Positions 9,744-18,727 of a stretch of DNA of 28,026 nucleotides are shown here, one piece after another; position 1 is the stretch's first letter, and each line of letters opens with the position of its first letter. The position numbers and the translations under genes are program-made. Origin of the DNA: Moniliophthora roreri (Eukaryota; Basidiomycota; Agaricomycetes; Agaricales; Marasmiaceae); the NCBI GenBank assembly GCA_001466705.2, contig LATX02000052.1, positions 1 to 28,026 of the forward strand, written 5' to 3'. Under the pieces are notes generated by a model that saw only the letters and a program-made list of their open reading frames with translations, was not told the origin of the DNA and ran no database searches.

Positions 9744-11057
9744 ATGTCTTCTTACACCAACCTGTCCGTCCAAACTGGTCTACCTCCCTTCAATCCCCCA
9801 CTTCAAGTTTTCCCTGACGACGCTGTCTACACCGAACCCTTCCACCCTTCCACGTTCGAACTTCTTTATCTCATGAATTGCGAACACTACAATGAAGAAC
9901 TGACAACTGCGATCGACGCTAGCAGCAAGAGGAACCGAGCCCTCTATGGTAGCCTAGTCTTTTTTTGAGGTCAATGACAACAAATGATGGAAAACTTGAC
10001 AAGAATAGACCGACACATGGGCACGTTAGCCCAACATATTATGGACGACGAGACTTTTACTGTAACCGGGGCTATAGCGGTACCACGTCCCACTCTTGAT
10101 GTAGCGAACTTACCGCTTCATGTAGTCCTTCCAGACACAGATCCTGACGGAGATCGCTTCGCTACGGATGACGACGTCTCCCCCAATGACCCAGCCTTCT
10201 TCAAGAAGGTTATCGCCCATTGAAGAGGTCTCAAACGAGCAACTGAGATCTCCAAGGGCCAGCACCTCCTCTAGCTTAGACAGCGATGTGTTGGAGCAGT
10301 TCAGACCCCAGTCCCCTCCTCCTCTTTCCCCCAGACCCACTCAACCGGACGCATGGATGCGTCTACCAGCAGAAGAAGCCCGACGCCCGTGGGAGGCATC
10401 AGCAGTTTACCTAGTGACCAGCAAACCCTTCTCTACCCCGATCCATTCCCCATTACAGACGATACCCGAAGTGACAACTCAGACGTCTCTAACGCCAGCG
10501 GAAGAGCTGGAAAATTCCCCGATGTCTCCCCTCCTGCTACCCCGCCCACAATGTCTCCCCTCCATGAACTCCCCTCTGCCTCTTCCAGAACGACCGAGCC
10601 TTCCAGCGCAACCTTCCAGAGAGCACGACTTTCTCCAGAACTCCTGAACCCCGTATGCCTCCCCTCTCCCATTATCCCAATCAATCCAGACACCCAACGT
10701 CCCTATCATGTCGGTGTGGGATGACGAGGACGCGGAGCCAGACGACAGGGCTTTGCCAATCGACTCGGTATCAAGCGATCGTATAACGCATACTACGGCG
10801 CTACTCGACGAAGTCCAACAAGAGTTGAATGTCCTGTGTGCAAACTGGGAGAGCACTGCGCCGTTGACTGTGTGGACTATGTCTGCCCGGTTTGCAACAC
10901 TGCTAAAGCTGGCCATCTCTCTGGATAGTGTAGGGACAGAAGAAGGTCTACGAGAACTGCGAGACGAAACGATACCAGCGGTACATTGACTCTTGACGAC
11001 GATTGGAGAGATGATACCATGTGGGACGACCCCGACTACGGGAATGGAGAACAGTGA
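9744..11057 (+). pseudogene. extra ORF after pol with tandem CCHC zinc knuckles
   Basis: A frame of 437 codons starts 21 nt after the pol stop and ends at TGA 11055. The first 159 codons are acidic and match copy A. The middle is Ser/Pro-rich. The end has a basic stretch, then CX2CX4HX4C (residues 363-376, cysteine codon at 10830) and CX2CX6HX4C (residues 381-396, from 10884), both zinc-knuckle patterns of nucleic-acid binding proteins. Stops interrupt it at 9966, 9975, 10221, 10272, 10722 and 10926. Those at 10272 (CAG in copy A), 10722 and 10926 fit C to T changes. The stop at 10221 occurs in both copies, so 9744-10223 may be a separate small protein. Between about 10224 and 10340 the +1 frame may be the coding one. 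A role in RNA binding or as a second nucleocapsid is inference only. Confidence 0.6.
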
Positions 11058-11220
11058 GAGGCCTCAAGATCCACCGTTAGGGGATGGGATCGTTGTCAAC
11101 ATGGGATCCCCAGAGGGACCGAGGGTTTTTAGGTGCATAGACTGGGAAACAGTAGTGAGAGAAGCACAATGGGGAGGAGAGTGGCTCGTAGAAGGACAGC
11201 CAATAGTATCAAATGTGTAA
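11047..11220 (+). pseudogene. possible C-terminal tail of the extra ORF in the +1 frame
   Basis: The +1 frame is open at least from 10993 to TAA 11218. Its last 55 or so codons look protein-like (CIDWETVVREAQWGGEWL) and stop 10 nt before the polypurine tract, whereas the zinc-knuckle frame stops at 11055. A single-base indel around 11045-11060 would join the two. Only this copy covers the region, so the join is inferred. Confidence 0.35.
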
Positions 11221-11230
11221 GTTCGAAGAT

Positions 11231-11240
11231 AAAGAGGGGG
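11231..11240 (+). other. polypurine tract
   Basis: AAAGAGGGGG, followed by TAA and then the 3' LTR start TGTTAC. This is the position and composition expected for the plus-strand primer of a fungal gypsy element. Confidence 0.85.
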
Positions 11241-11243
11241 TAA

Positions 11244-11879
11244 TGTTACAATTGTATGCTTACAAACTATCTTTTCTTTCAATCTTTTCCTTTTTACTTT
11301 CAAATTCACTGCTTGGACATTTTAGCGCCCCCAAGCGCTAGTTTTCTTTTACCTATGCTTCTTATTGACATCTGGACACATCCACATCCCCAGTTCCCTT
11401 TTCCAATTTCATGCCTATTATCGTATTTAAGATGTCATCATTGTGTCATTTGTGACATTGAGATAATGTCATTATTCTATTCGTTTCTTTCTCCTTCTAT
11501 TTATGATGCGATGTCATTTCTGATGTCGCTTATTGTATCATCATATTTATTCTTGCTTCCTCAACGTCACTTCAGATGTCATACTCTTATTTATCATGTC
11601 GTCAAAAGTACACTCTGTTTACTAAACAAACGATGTTGCACTAGTAGTTTGTATGCAACTAGTAGACTACAATCGTTGTATAAGTAGATAGTTTACAGGT
11701 CCAAGCTACCTCAGCTTGACGTAGTTAATCCTTTGAACTCTTGCTCATAACAACCGACCTCTGAGAACTTTAGCGCAAGCTAGAGAACTCAAACTCAAAC
11801 TTGACCTTTTTGCCAACTTAGCGCCACTACGTCATAGTGGTTGTTGAGTTGTTGTCATTGCTGCGCAAGTAACGTAACA
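11244..11879 (+). repeat. 3' LTR of copy B
   Basis: Same length as the 5' LTR (offset 7028). It keeps CG at several sites where the 5' LTR has TG or CA, and the reverse holds at others, so both copies have been mutated. It retains the exact complements of the priming site (11711-11720, 11800-11810). Confidence 0.95.
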
Positions 11880-11884
11880 CAGTA
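11880..11884. repeat. target site duplication, right (CAGTA)
   Basis: Directly follows the LTR end GTAACA and matches 4211-4215. Confidence 0.93.
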
Positions 11885-12612
11885 CGCTCCACATGGGTAC
11901 CAAGTCACTTATAGACTCTCAATATTGTGCATTGAGCCTTCTGAAACCTGTAGGGACCTCTATACAGTGTGTTCAAGAGAGACACATTGGTAGTTGAACA
12001 TATATATGGTATATCAAGGGGATATTTCACTTTTAAACAATCTTCATTTACTCTCAGAGAGCTCCTTCAAGCTCAGAATGATACCTATGATATACCAAGA
12101 GAAAAGATATAATGATATCTAAGTCAGATATATGATGGAGTATTAGCTCAAGTATATGATCACTCTGCATTCTGAGATGGTGATGCAATGATCCCTCCAA
12201 AGATAGGAGAAAGCAATAAGATGGAAATCAGATAGAATAGATAGACAAGAAAAGACACATGAGAGATAAGCATGAGTCAGTCAGATAGGACAGACAGAAC
12301 AAGGAAATACACGATGACTCCTATAGAAGTTGAGAGTATTTCTGACCATTAAAAAACAGGATAAGGAACTCCTAGGCAGTAGCAACAGATTCCAAACCTA
12401 GATACCCATATACCATACAGAGGGCCTAGCTCAAGTCATGCTTCCTATACCCAAGATTGTATTTATTGGTGACCCGCATACCTATATATGGTATGGGATT
12501 ACTATTGTGGCAAGAGACTGAACCCATATACATTCATTTTGTGATTTTTTCTGTGACCAGTATGATATATACCTATTATTATAATTTTATTGTAGATATT
12601 TGTTTCCAGCAG

Positions 12613-12626
12613 TATATAAGGACAGC
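12613..12626 (+). promoter_or_regulatory. conserved TATA core of R1
   Basis: TATATAAGGACAGC. The same 14-mer occurs in R1 (16752-16765 and 17668-17681 on the minus strand) and in R2 (21004-21017 plus; 14029-14042, 14758-14771, 24872-24885 and 26969-26982 minus), although the rest of R1 and R2 has diverged widely. It suggests a shared promoter of LTR type. Confidence 0.5.
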
Positions 12627-12920
12627 CATTTTGTAGGTGGGAGCAAGAGGAATCTGCCCCACCACTATGCAATATTTGTATGTGGCTATTGTTTGTGTAG
12701 AGAAATCACATTTGATCAGATTTTCCTCCTCATGTCAGGCTCTAGAGACTCAGAGTAGACCTAGTTGAGATATAAGACTATAAACCAAACTTGATAGTGA
12801 TGACAAAGCCAGATATTTGTTCTGTGCTTTAGTGAATAGTCATTTTCAAGTCAAGAGAAGACTTTGTGTCAGAAAGTTTTGGTGGCTTTCTGGAGGCAGC
12901 TAGTGTTTTGCTAGTGTCAA

Positions 12921-13062
12921 CACATCTTAGAGAGGGCTCAGGCTATGAGAGTAGAAGTTTTCCTGCTTAAGTGTGTTCTAAATTGAGTAGACACATCTTA
13001 GAGAGGGCTCAGGCAACCAGAGTAGAAGTTTTCCAGCTTAAGTGTATTACAGATCACAACCA
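12921..13062 (+). repeat. 71-bp tandem duplication inside R1
   Basis: CACATCTTAGAGAGGGCTCA begins at 12921 and again at 12992. Both units continue through AGAGTAGAAGTTTTCC and GCTTAAGTG with a few changes. The same doubled structure is seen inverted in the other R1 copies (for example 15650-15760). Confidence 0.8.
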
Positions 13063-13303
13063 AAAGGGTTGTATCCAGTACAAGAAGTACTGTAGTCTTT
13101 GATTGCTTGGGTTATCACTTTAGAGTAGTCTTACTATTGCCTCAGCACAATTAGCTGTTGTATTTAGGCTTGATTGAGATAATAGAAACCAGAAAACACA
13201 CAATAAAAAGGATATTTATAAACAAATATACCTTTATAGTCTCTATGTCAATAAACAAATACACACTTATTCAGTTCACAAACATCAGATAAGAGTCTAA
13301 GTG

Positions 13304-14300
13304 TGGTAATTTGTCTAAGATAAGACTAGTGGAAAACTACCCAAGAGATAACCTCCAAAAGTCTAACTCAGGTTGTTGTGCAAGTGTGGATCAACGTGAT
13401 CAGAGTTACCACACTTAGAATGCCAACAAAACTCTTAGCTAGGTTGATTTTCTCTTATTGAAACAATCTACTTCAAAGTGTTTACCTCCAGAGGAGTATA
13501 TATGGGTTTTAAAAGAGTTTATATCCAAACACACAAACACACACACAGGAACACAGTGCACAAAGCACAAAACACAAGAGCTACAGTCACATACAAAAAC
13601 TCAATAGCTGATATAGTCTGACTCTACAGAGCTCAAGACTTCTTTAAGACAACTACAGCACACAGCATACTGGAAAAGGTCCTAGACCAATTTCTACAAA
13701 GAGTTCAGTGCAGGCACACTCTTTGCTAAGACTCTAAGTGTGTCAAAACCTGATACTCAACACAGGCCACACTCCAAGTGCCCAAGGCTCCTTGGTGTAA
13801 AGTGTCTCTTAGAAAAGTGCTACAATACACTTAAGATGTTACTCTTAGTCTCTTACAATGCAAGTTTGTTATCAGATTTCTATCTCTCTGGAGTCACTCA
13901 GGACCAATCTCCAGGGCCTGAAGTGAGGAAGCAAAACTGGAATAGCACACAAATTTATACACCAAACAGACTCATCATGTATTCACAATCAGAGGGGGCA
14001 GAGTTACTTGAATATGCATGAATATCTAGCTGTCCTTATATATGGTCCATGGAATATATCTACAGAAAAATATAAATAATGTCCAATAATTCAGGAAATA
14101 ATAAATGAGTGACAGAGATGCTAAAAGAGGGAAGATTCGGCTGTCATGGAGTCTGGCCACTAGGGTATCCAACCATATCTCCATGGGTATCTATGTCTCC
14201 AGGTGTTCTGGACTCTGTAATTTGTATTTTCTCTTTTTCTAAAGCAGGTACCTACAAGTGGATGGCTGTATCTGTCCTGTTTCTTTACAGCATTTCTCTT
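13304..14300 (-). repeat. R2 repeat (copy c, first section)
   Basis: It starts TGGTAATTTGTCTAAG, the probable terminus of R2, next to the R1 end, and runs to the N at 14301. The TATA core is at 14029 on the minus strand. A short CA-rich run lies near 13530. A 93-codon ORF (13740-14021, plus) runs antisense to the TATA core and is not taken as a gene. Confidence 0.8.
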
Positions 14301-15029
14301 NCACAAGAGCTACAGTCACATACAAAAACTCAATAGCTGATATAGTCTGACTCTACAGAGCTCAAGACTTCTTTAAGACAACTACAGCACACAGTGTACT
14401 GGAAAAGGTCCTAGACCAATTTCTACAAAGAGTTCAGTGCAGGCACACTCTTTGCTAAGACTCTAAGTGTGTCAAAACCTGATACTCAACACAGGCCACA
14501 CTCCAAGTGCCCAAGGCTCCTTGGTGTAAAGTGTCTCTTAGAAAAGTGCTACAATACACTTAAGATGTTACTCTTAGTCTCTTACAATGCAAGTTTGTTA
14601 TCAGATTTCTATCTCTCTGGAGTCACTCAGGACCAATCTCCAGGGCCTGAAGTGAGGAAGCAAAACTGGAATAGCACACAAATTTATACACCAAACAGAC
14701 TCATCATGTATTCACAATCAGAGGGGGCAGAGTTACTTGAATATGCATGAATATCTAGCTGTCCTTATATATGGTCCATGGAATATATCTACAGAAAAAT
14801 ATAAATAATGTCCAATAATTCAGGAAATAATAAATGAGTGACAGAGATGCTAAAAGAGGGAAGATTCGGCTGTCATGGAGTCTGGCCACTAGGGTATCCA
14901 ACCATATCTCCATGGGTATCTATGTCTCCAGGTGTTCTGGACTCTGTAATTTGTATTTTCTCTTTTTCTAAAGCAGGTACCTACAAGTGGATGGCTGTAT
15001 CTGTCCTGTTTCTTTACAGCATTTCTCTT
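13573..15029. repeat. 728-bp direct duplication across an N
   Basis: 13573-14300 and 14302-15029 are the same length and, as far as I can align by eye, differ only at CAGCATAC versus CAGTGTAC (13666 and 14395). They are separated by the single N at 14301, which suggests two overlapping contig ends or alleles placed side by side. Confidence 0.85.
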
Positions 15030-15117
15030 TCTAGTATCTGCACATTGACAGAAGCCTAGATGCCAAAGTTTCCAAGGCTGGAACATGCTGTTACTGTTCC
15101 TATCTTCTTTGACAATG
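14302..15117 (-). repeat. R2 repeat (copy c, second section), broken at 15118
   Basis: It repeats the first section and then continues into R2 sequence (AGTATCTGCACA, CTTTGACAATG) until TGTTAGGACTATGC starts at 15118. In other R2 copies CAATG is followed by CATGCTC, so R2 is interrupted here. No gene seen. Confidence 0.75.
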
Positions 15118-15826
15118 TGTTAGGACTATGCGAGGAGGAAGGGACAAGGACGAGTACAGCCAAATGGCAAGGAGAATACCATCTGAGGATCACCGTATGA
15201 AGGGGTAGGTTCGCTGAAGCTATTGGCAACAGCACTACTGAACTACAGGGCTTGGCTGATAATACCACTTGAATGTGCTACACAAAGAGCTAATCTGTTG
15301 ATCAGATCCTGCTCTACTATTGTCTATGTGTGTGAGTGGCAATGTGCAGAGTGTGGTTCAGCATGATCAGAGTTACTGCACTTAGACTCTATTTGATGTT
15401 TGTGAACTGAATAAGCGTGTATTCGTTTATCGACATAGAGACTATGAGGATATATTTGTTTAATAATTTGTTTTTATTGTGTGTTTTCTAGTTTCTATTA
15501 TCTCAATCAAGCCTAAATACAACAGCTAATTGCACTGAGGTGATGGTAAGACTACTCTGAAGTGATAACCCAAGTAATCAAAGACTACAGTACCCCTTGT
15601 ACTAGATACAACCCTCTTGGTTGTGATCTGTAATGCACTTAAGCTGGAAAACTTCTACTCTGGTAGCCTAAGCCCTCTCTAAGATGTGTCTACTCAATTT
15701 AGAACACACTTAAGCAGGAAAACTTCTACTCTCATAGCCTGAGCCCTCTCTAAGATGCATCAACACTAGCTGCCTCCAGAAAGCCACCAAAACTTTCTGA
15801 TACAAAGTCTTCTCTTGACTTGAAAA
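15118..15826 (-). repeat. R4 + linker + partial R1, tandem unit 1
   Basis: It starts TGTTAGGACTATGC (R4, to about 15246), passes a 90-bp linker, and enters inverted R1 at 15337 (TGGCAATGTGCAGAG), which stops at 15826 where the next R4 begins. The unit is 709 bp and recurs from 15827 with scattered, mostly transition differences. No gene seen. Confidence 0.8.
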
Positions 15827-16947
15827 TGTTAGGACTATGCGAGGAGGAAGGGACAAGGACGAGTACAGCCAAATGGCAAGGAGAATACCATCTGAGGATC
15901 ACCGTATGAAGGGGTAGGTTCGCTGAAGCTATTGGCAACAGCACTACTGAACTACAGGGCTTGGCTGATAATACCACTTGAATGTGCTACACAAAGAGCT
16001 AATCTGTTGATCAGATCCTGCTCTACTATTGTCTATGTGTGTGAGTGGCAATGTGCAGAGTGTGGTTCAGCATGATCAGAGTTACTGCACTTAGACTCTA
16101 TTTGATGTTTGTGAACTGAATAAGCGTGTATTCGTTTATCGACATAGAGACTATGAGGATATATTTGTTTAATAATTTGTTTTTATTGTGTGTTTTCTAG
16201 TTTCTATTATCTCAATCAAGCCTAAATACAACAGTTAATTGTGCTGAGGTGATGGTAAGACTACCCTGAAGTGATAACCCAAGTAATCAAAGACTACAGT
16301 ACCCCTTGTACTGGATACAACCCTCTTGGTTGTGATCTGTAATGCACTTAAGCCAGAGAACTTCTACTCTGGTAGCCTGAGCCCTCTCTAAGATGTGTCT
16401 ACTCAATTTAGAACACACTTAAGCAGGAAAACTTCTACTCTCATAGCCTGAGCCCTCTCTAAGATGCATCAACACTAGCTGCCTCCAGAAAGCCACCAAA
16501 ACTTTCTGATACAAAGTCTTCTCTTGACTTGAAAACAGCTATCTGCTAAAGCACAGAACAAATATCTGGCTTTGCTGTCACTATCAAGTTTGGTATATAG
16601 TCTTATATCTCAACTAGGTCTACTCTGAGTCCCTAGAGCCTGATGTGAGGAGGAAAATCTGATCAAATGTGATTTCTCTACACAAACAATAGCCACATAC
16701 AAATATTGTGTAGTGGTGGGGCAGATTCCTCTTGCTCCCACCTACAAAATGGCTGTCCTTATATACTGCTGGAAACAAATATCTACAATAAAATTATAAT
16801 AATAGGTATATATCATACTGGTCACAGGAAAAATCACAAAATGAACATATATGGGTTCAGTCCCTTGTCACAATAGTAATCCCATACCATATATAGGTAT
16901 GTGGGTCACTAATAAATACAATCTCAGGTATTGGAAGCACAACTTGA
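15827..16947 (-). repeat. R4 + linker + longer partial R1, tandem unit 2
   Basis: It repeats unit 1 and continues further into R1 through the TATA core (16752) to the N at 16948. Its end corresponds to about 17862 in the R1 copy that follows. No gene seen. Confidence 0.8.
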
Positions 16948-16950
16948 NTG

Positions 16951-18590
16951 TGGTGATGTGCAGAGTGTGGTTTGGCATAATCAGAGTTACTGCACTTAGA
17001 CTCTATTTGATGTTTGTGAACTGAATAAGCGTGTATTCGTTTATCGACATAGAGACTATGAGGATATATTTGTTTAATAATTTGTTTTTATTGTGTGTTT
17101 TCTAGTTTCTATTATCTCAATCAAGCCTAAATACAACAGTTAATTGTGCTGAGGTGATGGTAAGACTACCCTGAAGTGATAACCCAAGTAATCAAAGACT
17201 ACAGTACCCCTTGTACTGGATACAACCCTCTTGGTTGTGATCTGTAATGCACTTAAGCTGGAAAACTTCTACTCTGGTAGCCTGAGCCCTCTCTAAGATG
17301 TGTCTACTCAATTTAGAACACACTTAAGCAGGAAAACTTCTACTCTCATAGCCTGAGCCCTCTCTAAGATGTGTTGACACTAGCAAAACACTAGCTGCCT
17401 CCAGAAAGCTACCAAAACTTTCTGATACAAAGTCTTCTCTTGCCTTGAAAAAGACTATTCGCTAAAGTGCAGAACAAATATCTGGCTTTGCCATCACTAT
17501 CAAGTTTGGTATATAGTCTTATATCTCAACTAGGTCTACTCTGAGTCTCTAGAGCCTGATGTGAGGAGGAAAATCTGATCAGATGTGATTTCTCTACACA
17601 AACAATAGCCATATACAAATATTGTGTAGTGGTGGGGCAGATTCCTCTTGCTCCCACCTACAAAATGGCTGTCCTTATATACTGCTGGAAACAAATATCT
17701 ACAATAAAATTATAATAATAGGTATATATCATACTGGTCACAGAAAAAAATCACAAAATGAATGTATATAGGTTCAGTCCCATGTCACAACAGTAATCCC
17801 ATACCATATATAGGTATGTGGGTCACTAATAAATACAATCTCAGGTATTGGAAGCACAACTTGAGCTAGGCTCTCTGTGCGGTATATAGGTATCTAGGTT
17901 CGGAATCTGTTGCTACTGCCTAGGAGTTCCTTATCCTGTTTTTCAATGGCCAGAAATACTCTCAACTTCCATAGGAGTTATCATGTATTTCCTTGTTCCA
18001 TCTGTCCTATCAGACTGACTCATGCTTATCTCTCATGTTTCTTTTCTTGTCTATCAGTCATATCCAATTTCCATCTTATCACTTTCCTCTTATCTTTGGA
18101 GGATCATTGCATCACCATCTTGGAATGCAGAGTGATCATATACTTGAGCGAATACTCTATCATATATCTGATTTTGATATCATTGTATCTTTTCTCTTGG
18201 TATATCATAGGTATCATCCTGAGCTTGAAGGAGCTCTCTGAGAGTAATTGAAGATTGTTTAAAAGTGAAATATCCCCTTGATATACCATATATATGTTTA
18301 ACTACCAATGTGTCTCTCTTGAACACACCGTATAGAGGTCCCTACAGGTTTCAGGAGGCTCAATGCACAATATTGAGAGTATAAGTGACTTGGTACCCAT
18401 GTGGAGCATACCATAAGTACAATTAACTTATAGCTTTGTGCCATCAAGCATATATAGGTTTTGACTGACTACTCGGGCTCATATCAGTCCTTCTATTTCT
18501 ATGTTTCTTATCATTTCAACTGTTTAAATATGTCAAAACGATGCTCATATGTGTAGAATTTGAAAAGTTTATAAAATTGGCATATTACCA
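16951..18590 (-). repeat. R1 repeat, uninterrupted copy
   Basis: It is the most complete R1 (about 1.64 kb). Read on the minus strand it starts TGGTAATATGCC and ends GCACATCACCA. TG...CA ends with short inverted termini are LTR-like. The TATA core is at 17668-17681. The bases TACCA at 18409-18413 are the empty counterpart of the gypsy target. Several ORFs of 60-113 codons occur but are not conserved as coding. Confidence 0.75.
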
Positions 18591-18597
18591 GGTTTCC

Positions 18598-18727
18598 ATA
18601 GTTCAGTAGTGCTGTTGCTGATAGCTTCAGCAAACCCTCCTCTTCTGTATAGTGATCCTCATATGGTATTCTCCTTGCTGTTCAGCTGTACTTGTCCTTG
18701 TCCCTTTCCTCTTGCATAGTCCTAACA
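18598..18727 (-). repeat. R4 repeat, inverted copy
   Basis: It ends GCATAGTCCTAACA at 18727 and is the inverted match of 15118-15246 and 15827-15955. Together they bracket R1 like long terminal inverted repeats, but flanking target duplications are not visible. Confidence 0.7.

Larger units (their letters stand above)
4216..11879 (+). mobile_element. complete Ty3/gypsy chromovirus (copy B)
   Basis: A full-length 7664-bp LTR retrotransposon with 636-bp LTRs, priming site, gag, pol in the order protease, RT, RNase H, integrase, chromodomain, an extra ORF, and a polypurine tract. The domain order and C-terminal chromodomain place it in the chromoviruses. The apparent lack of a tRNA-type priming site suggests the Tf1/sushi side of that group (inference). 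It is flanked by CAGTA duplications and lies inside an R1 repeat whose unbroken copy is at 16951-18590. All three coding regions carry stops, so it is inactive in itself. Confidence 0.95.
11885..13303 (+). repeat. R1 repeat, right part of the copy split by gypsy
   Basis: It continues 4063-4215 and is the inverted match of about 18408 down to 16980. It carries the TATATAAGGACAGC core at 12613 and a 71-bp tandem duplication at 12921. It ends near 13303, where an R2 copy starts TGGTAATTTG. I see no gene. The sequence is AT-rich, CpG-poor and full of stops. Confidence 0.85.

Noticed and set aside
10433..10916. Minus-strand ORFs of 86 and 145 codons over the extra ORF
   Set aside because: They are shadows of the Ser/Pro-rich plus-strand frame, with no recognisable motif.
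13525..13560. CA-rich run as a microsatellite or Z-DNA element
   Set aside because: The run is short and interrupted and occurs in degenerate form in other R2 copies.
13740..14021. 93-codon ORF recurring in R2 (also 14469-14750, and 21025-21309 on the minus strand)
   Set aside because: It is antisense to the R2 TATA core, has no known motif, is broken in copies f and g, and its conservation follows from recent duplication. A dN/dS test over many R2 copies could reverse this.
14109..15059. 73-75 codon ORFs starting MTEMLKEG or MTEILKEG in R2 copies
   Set aside because: Short, inside the non-coding repeat and antisense to its TATA core. Substitutions between copies do not favour silent sites in an obvious way.
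15118..18727. A simple DNA transposon with R4 as terminal inverted repeats
   Set aside because: No target duplication flanks either end, no transposase is visible, and an N lies inside. Kept only as a possibility among the findings.
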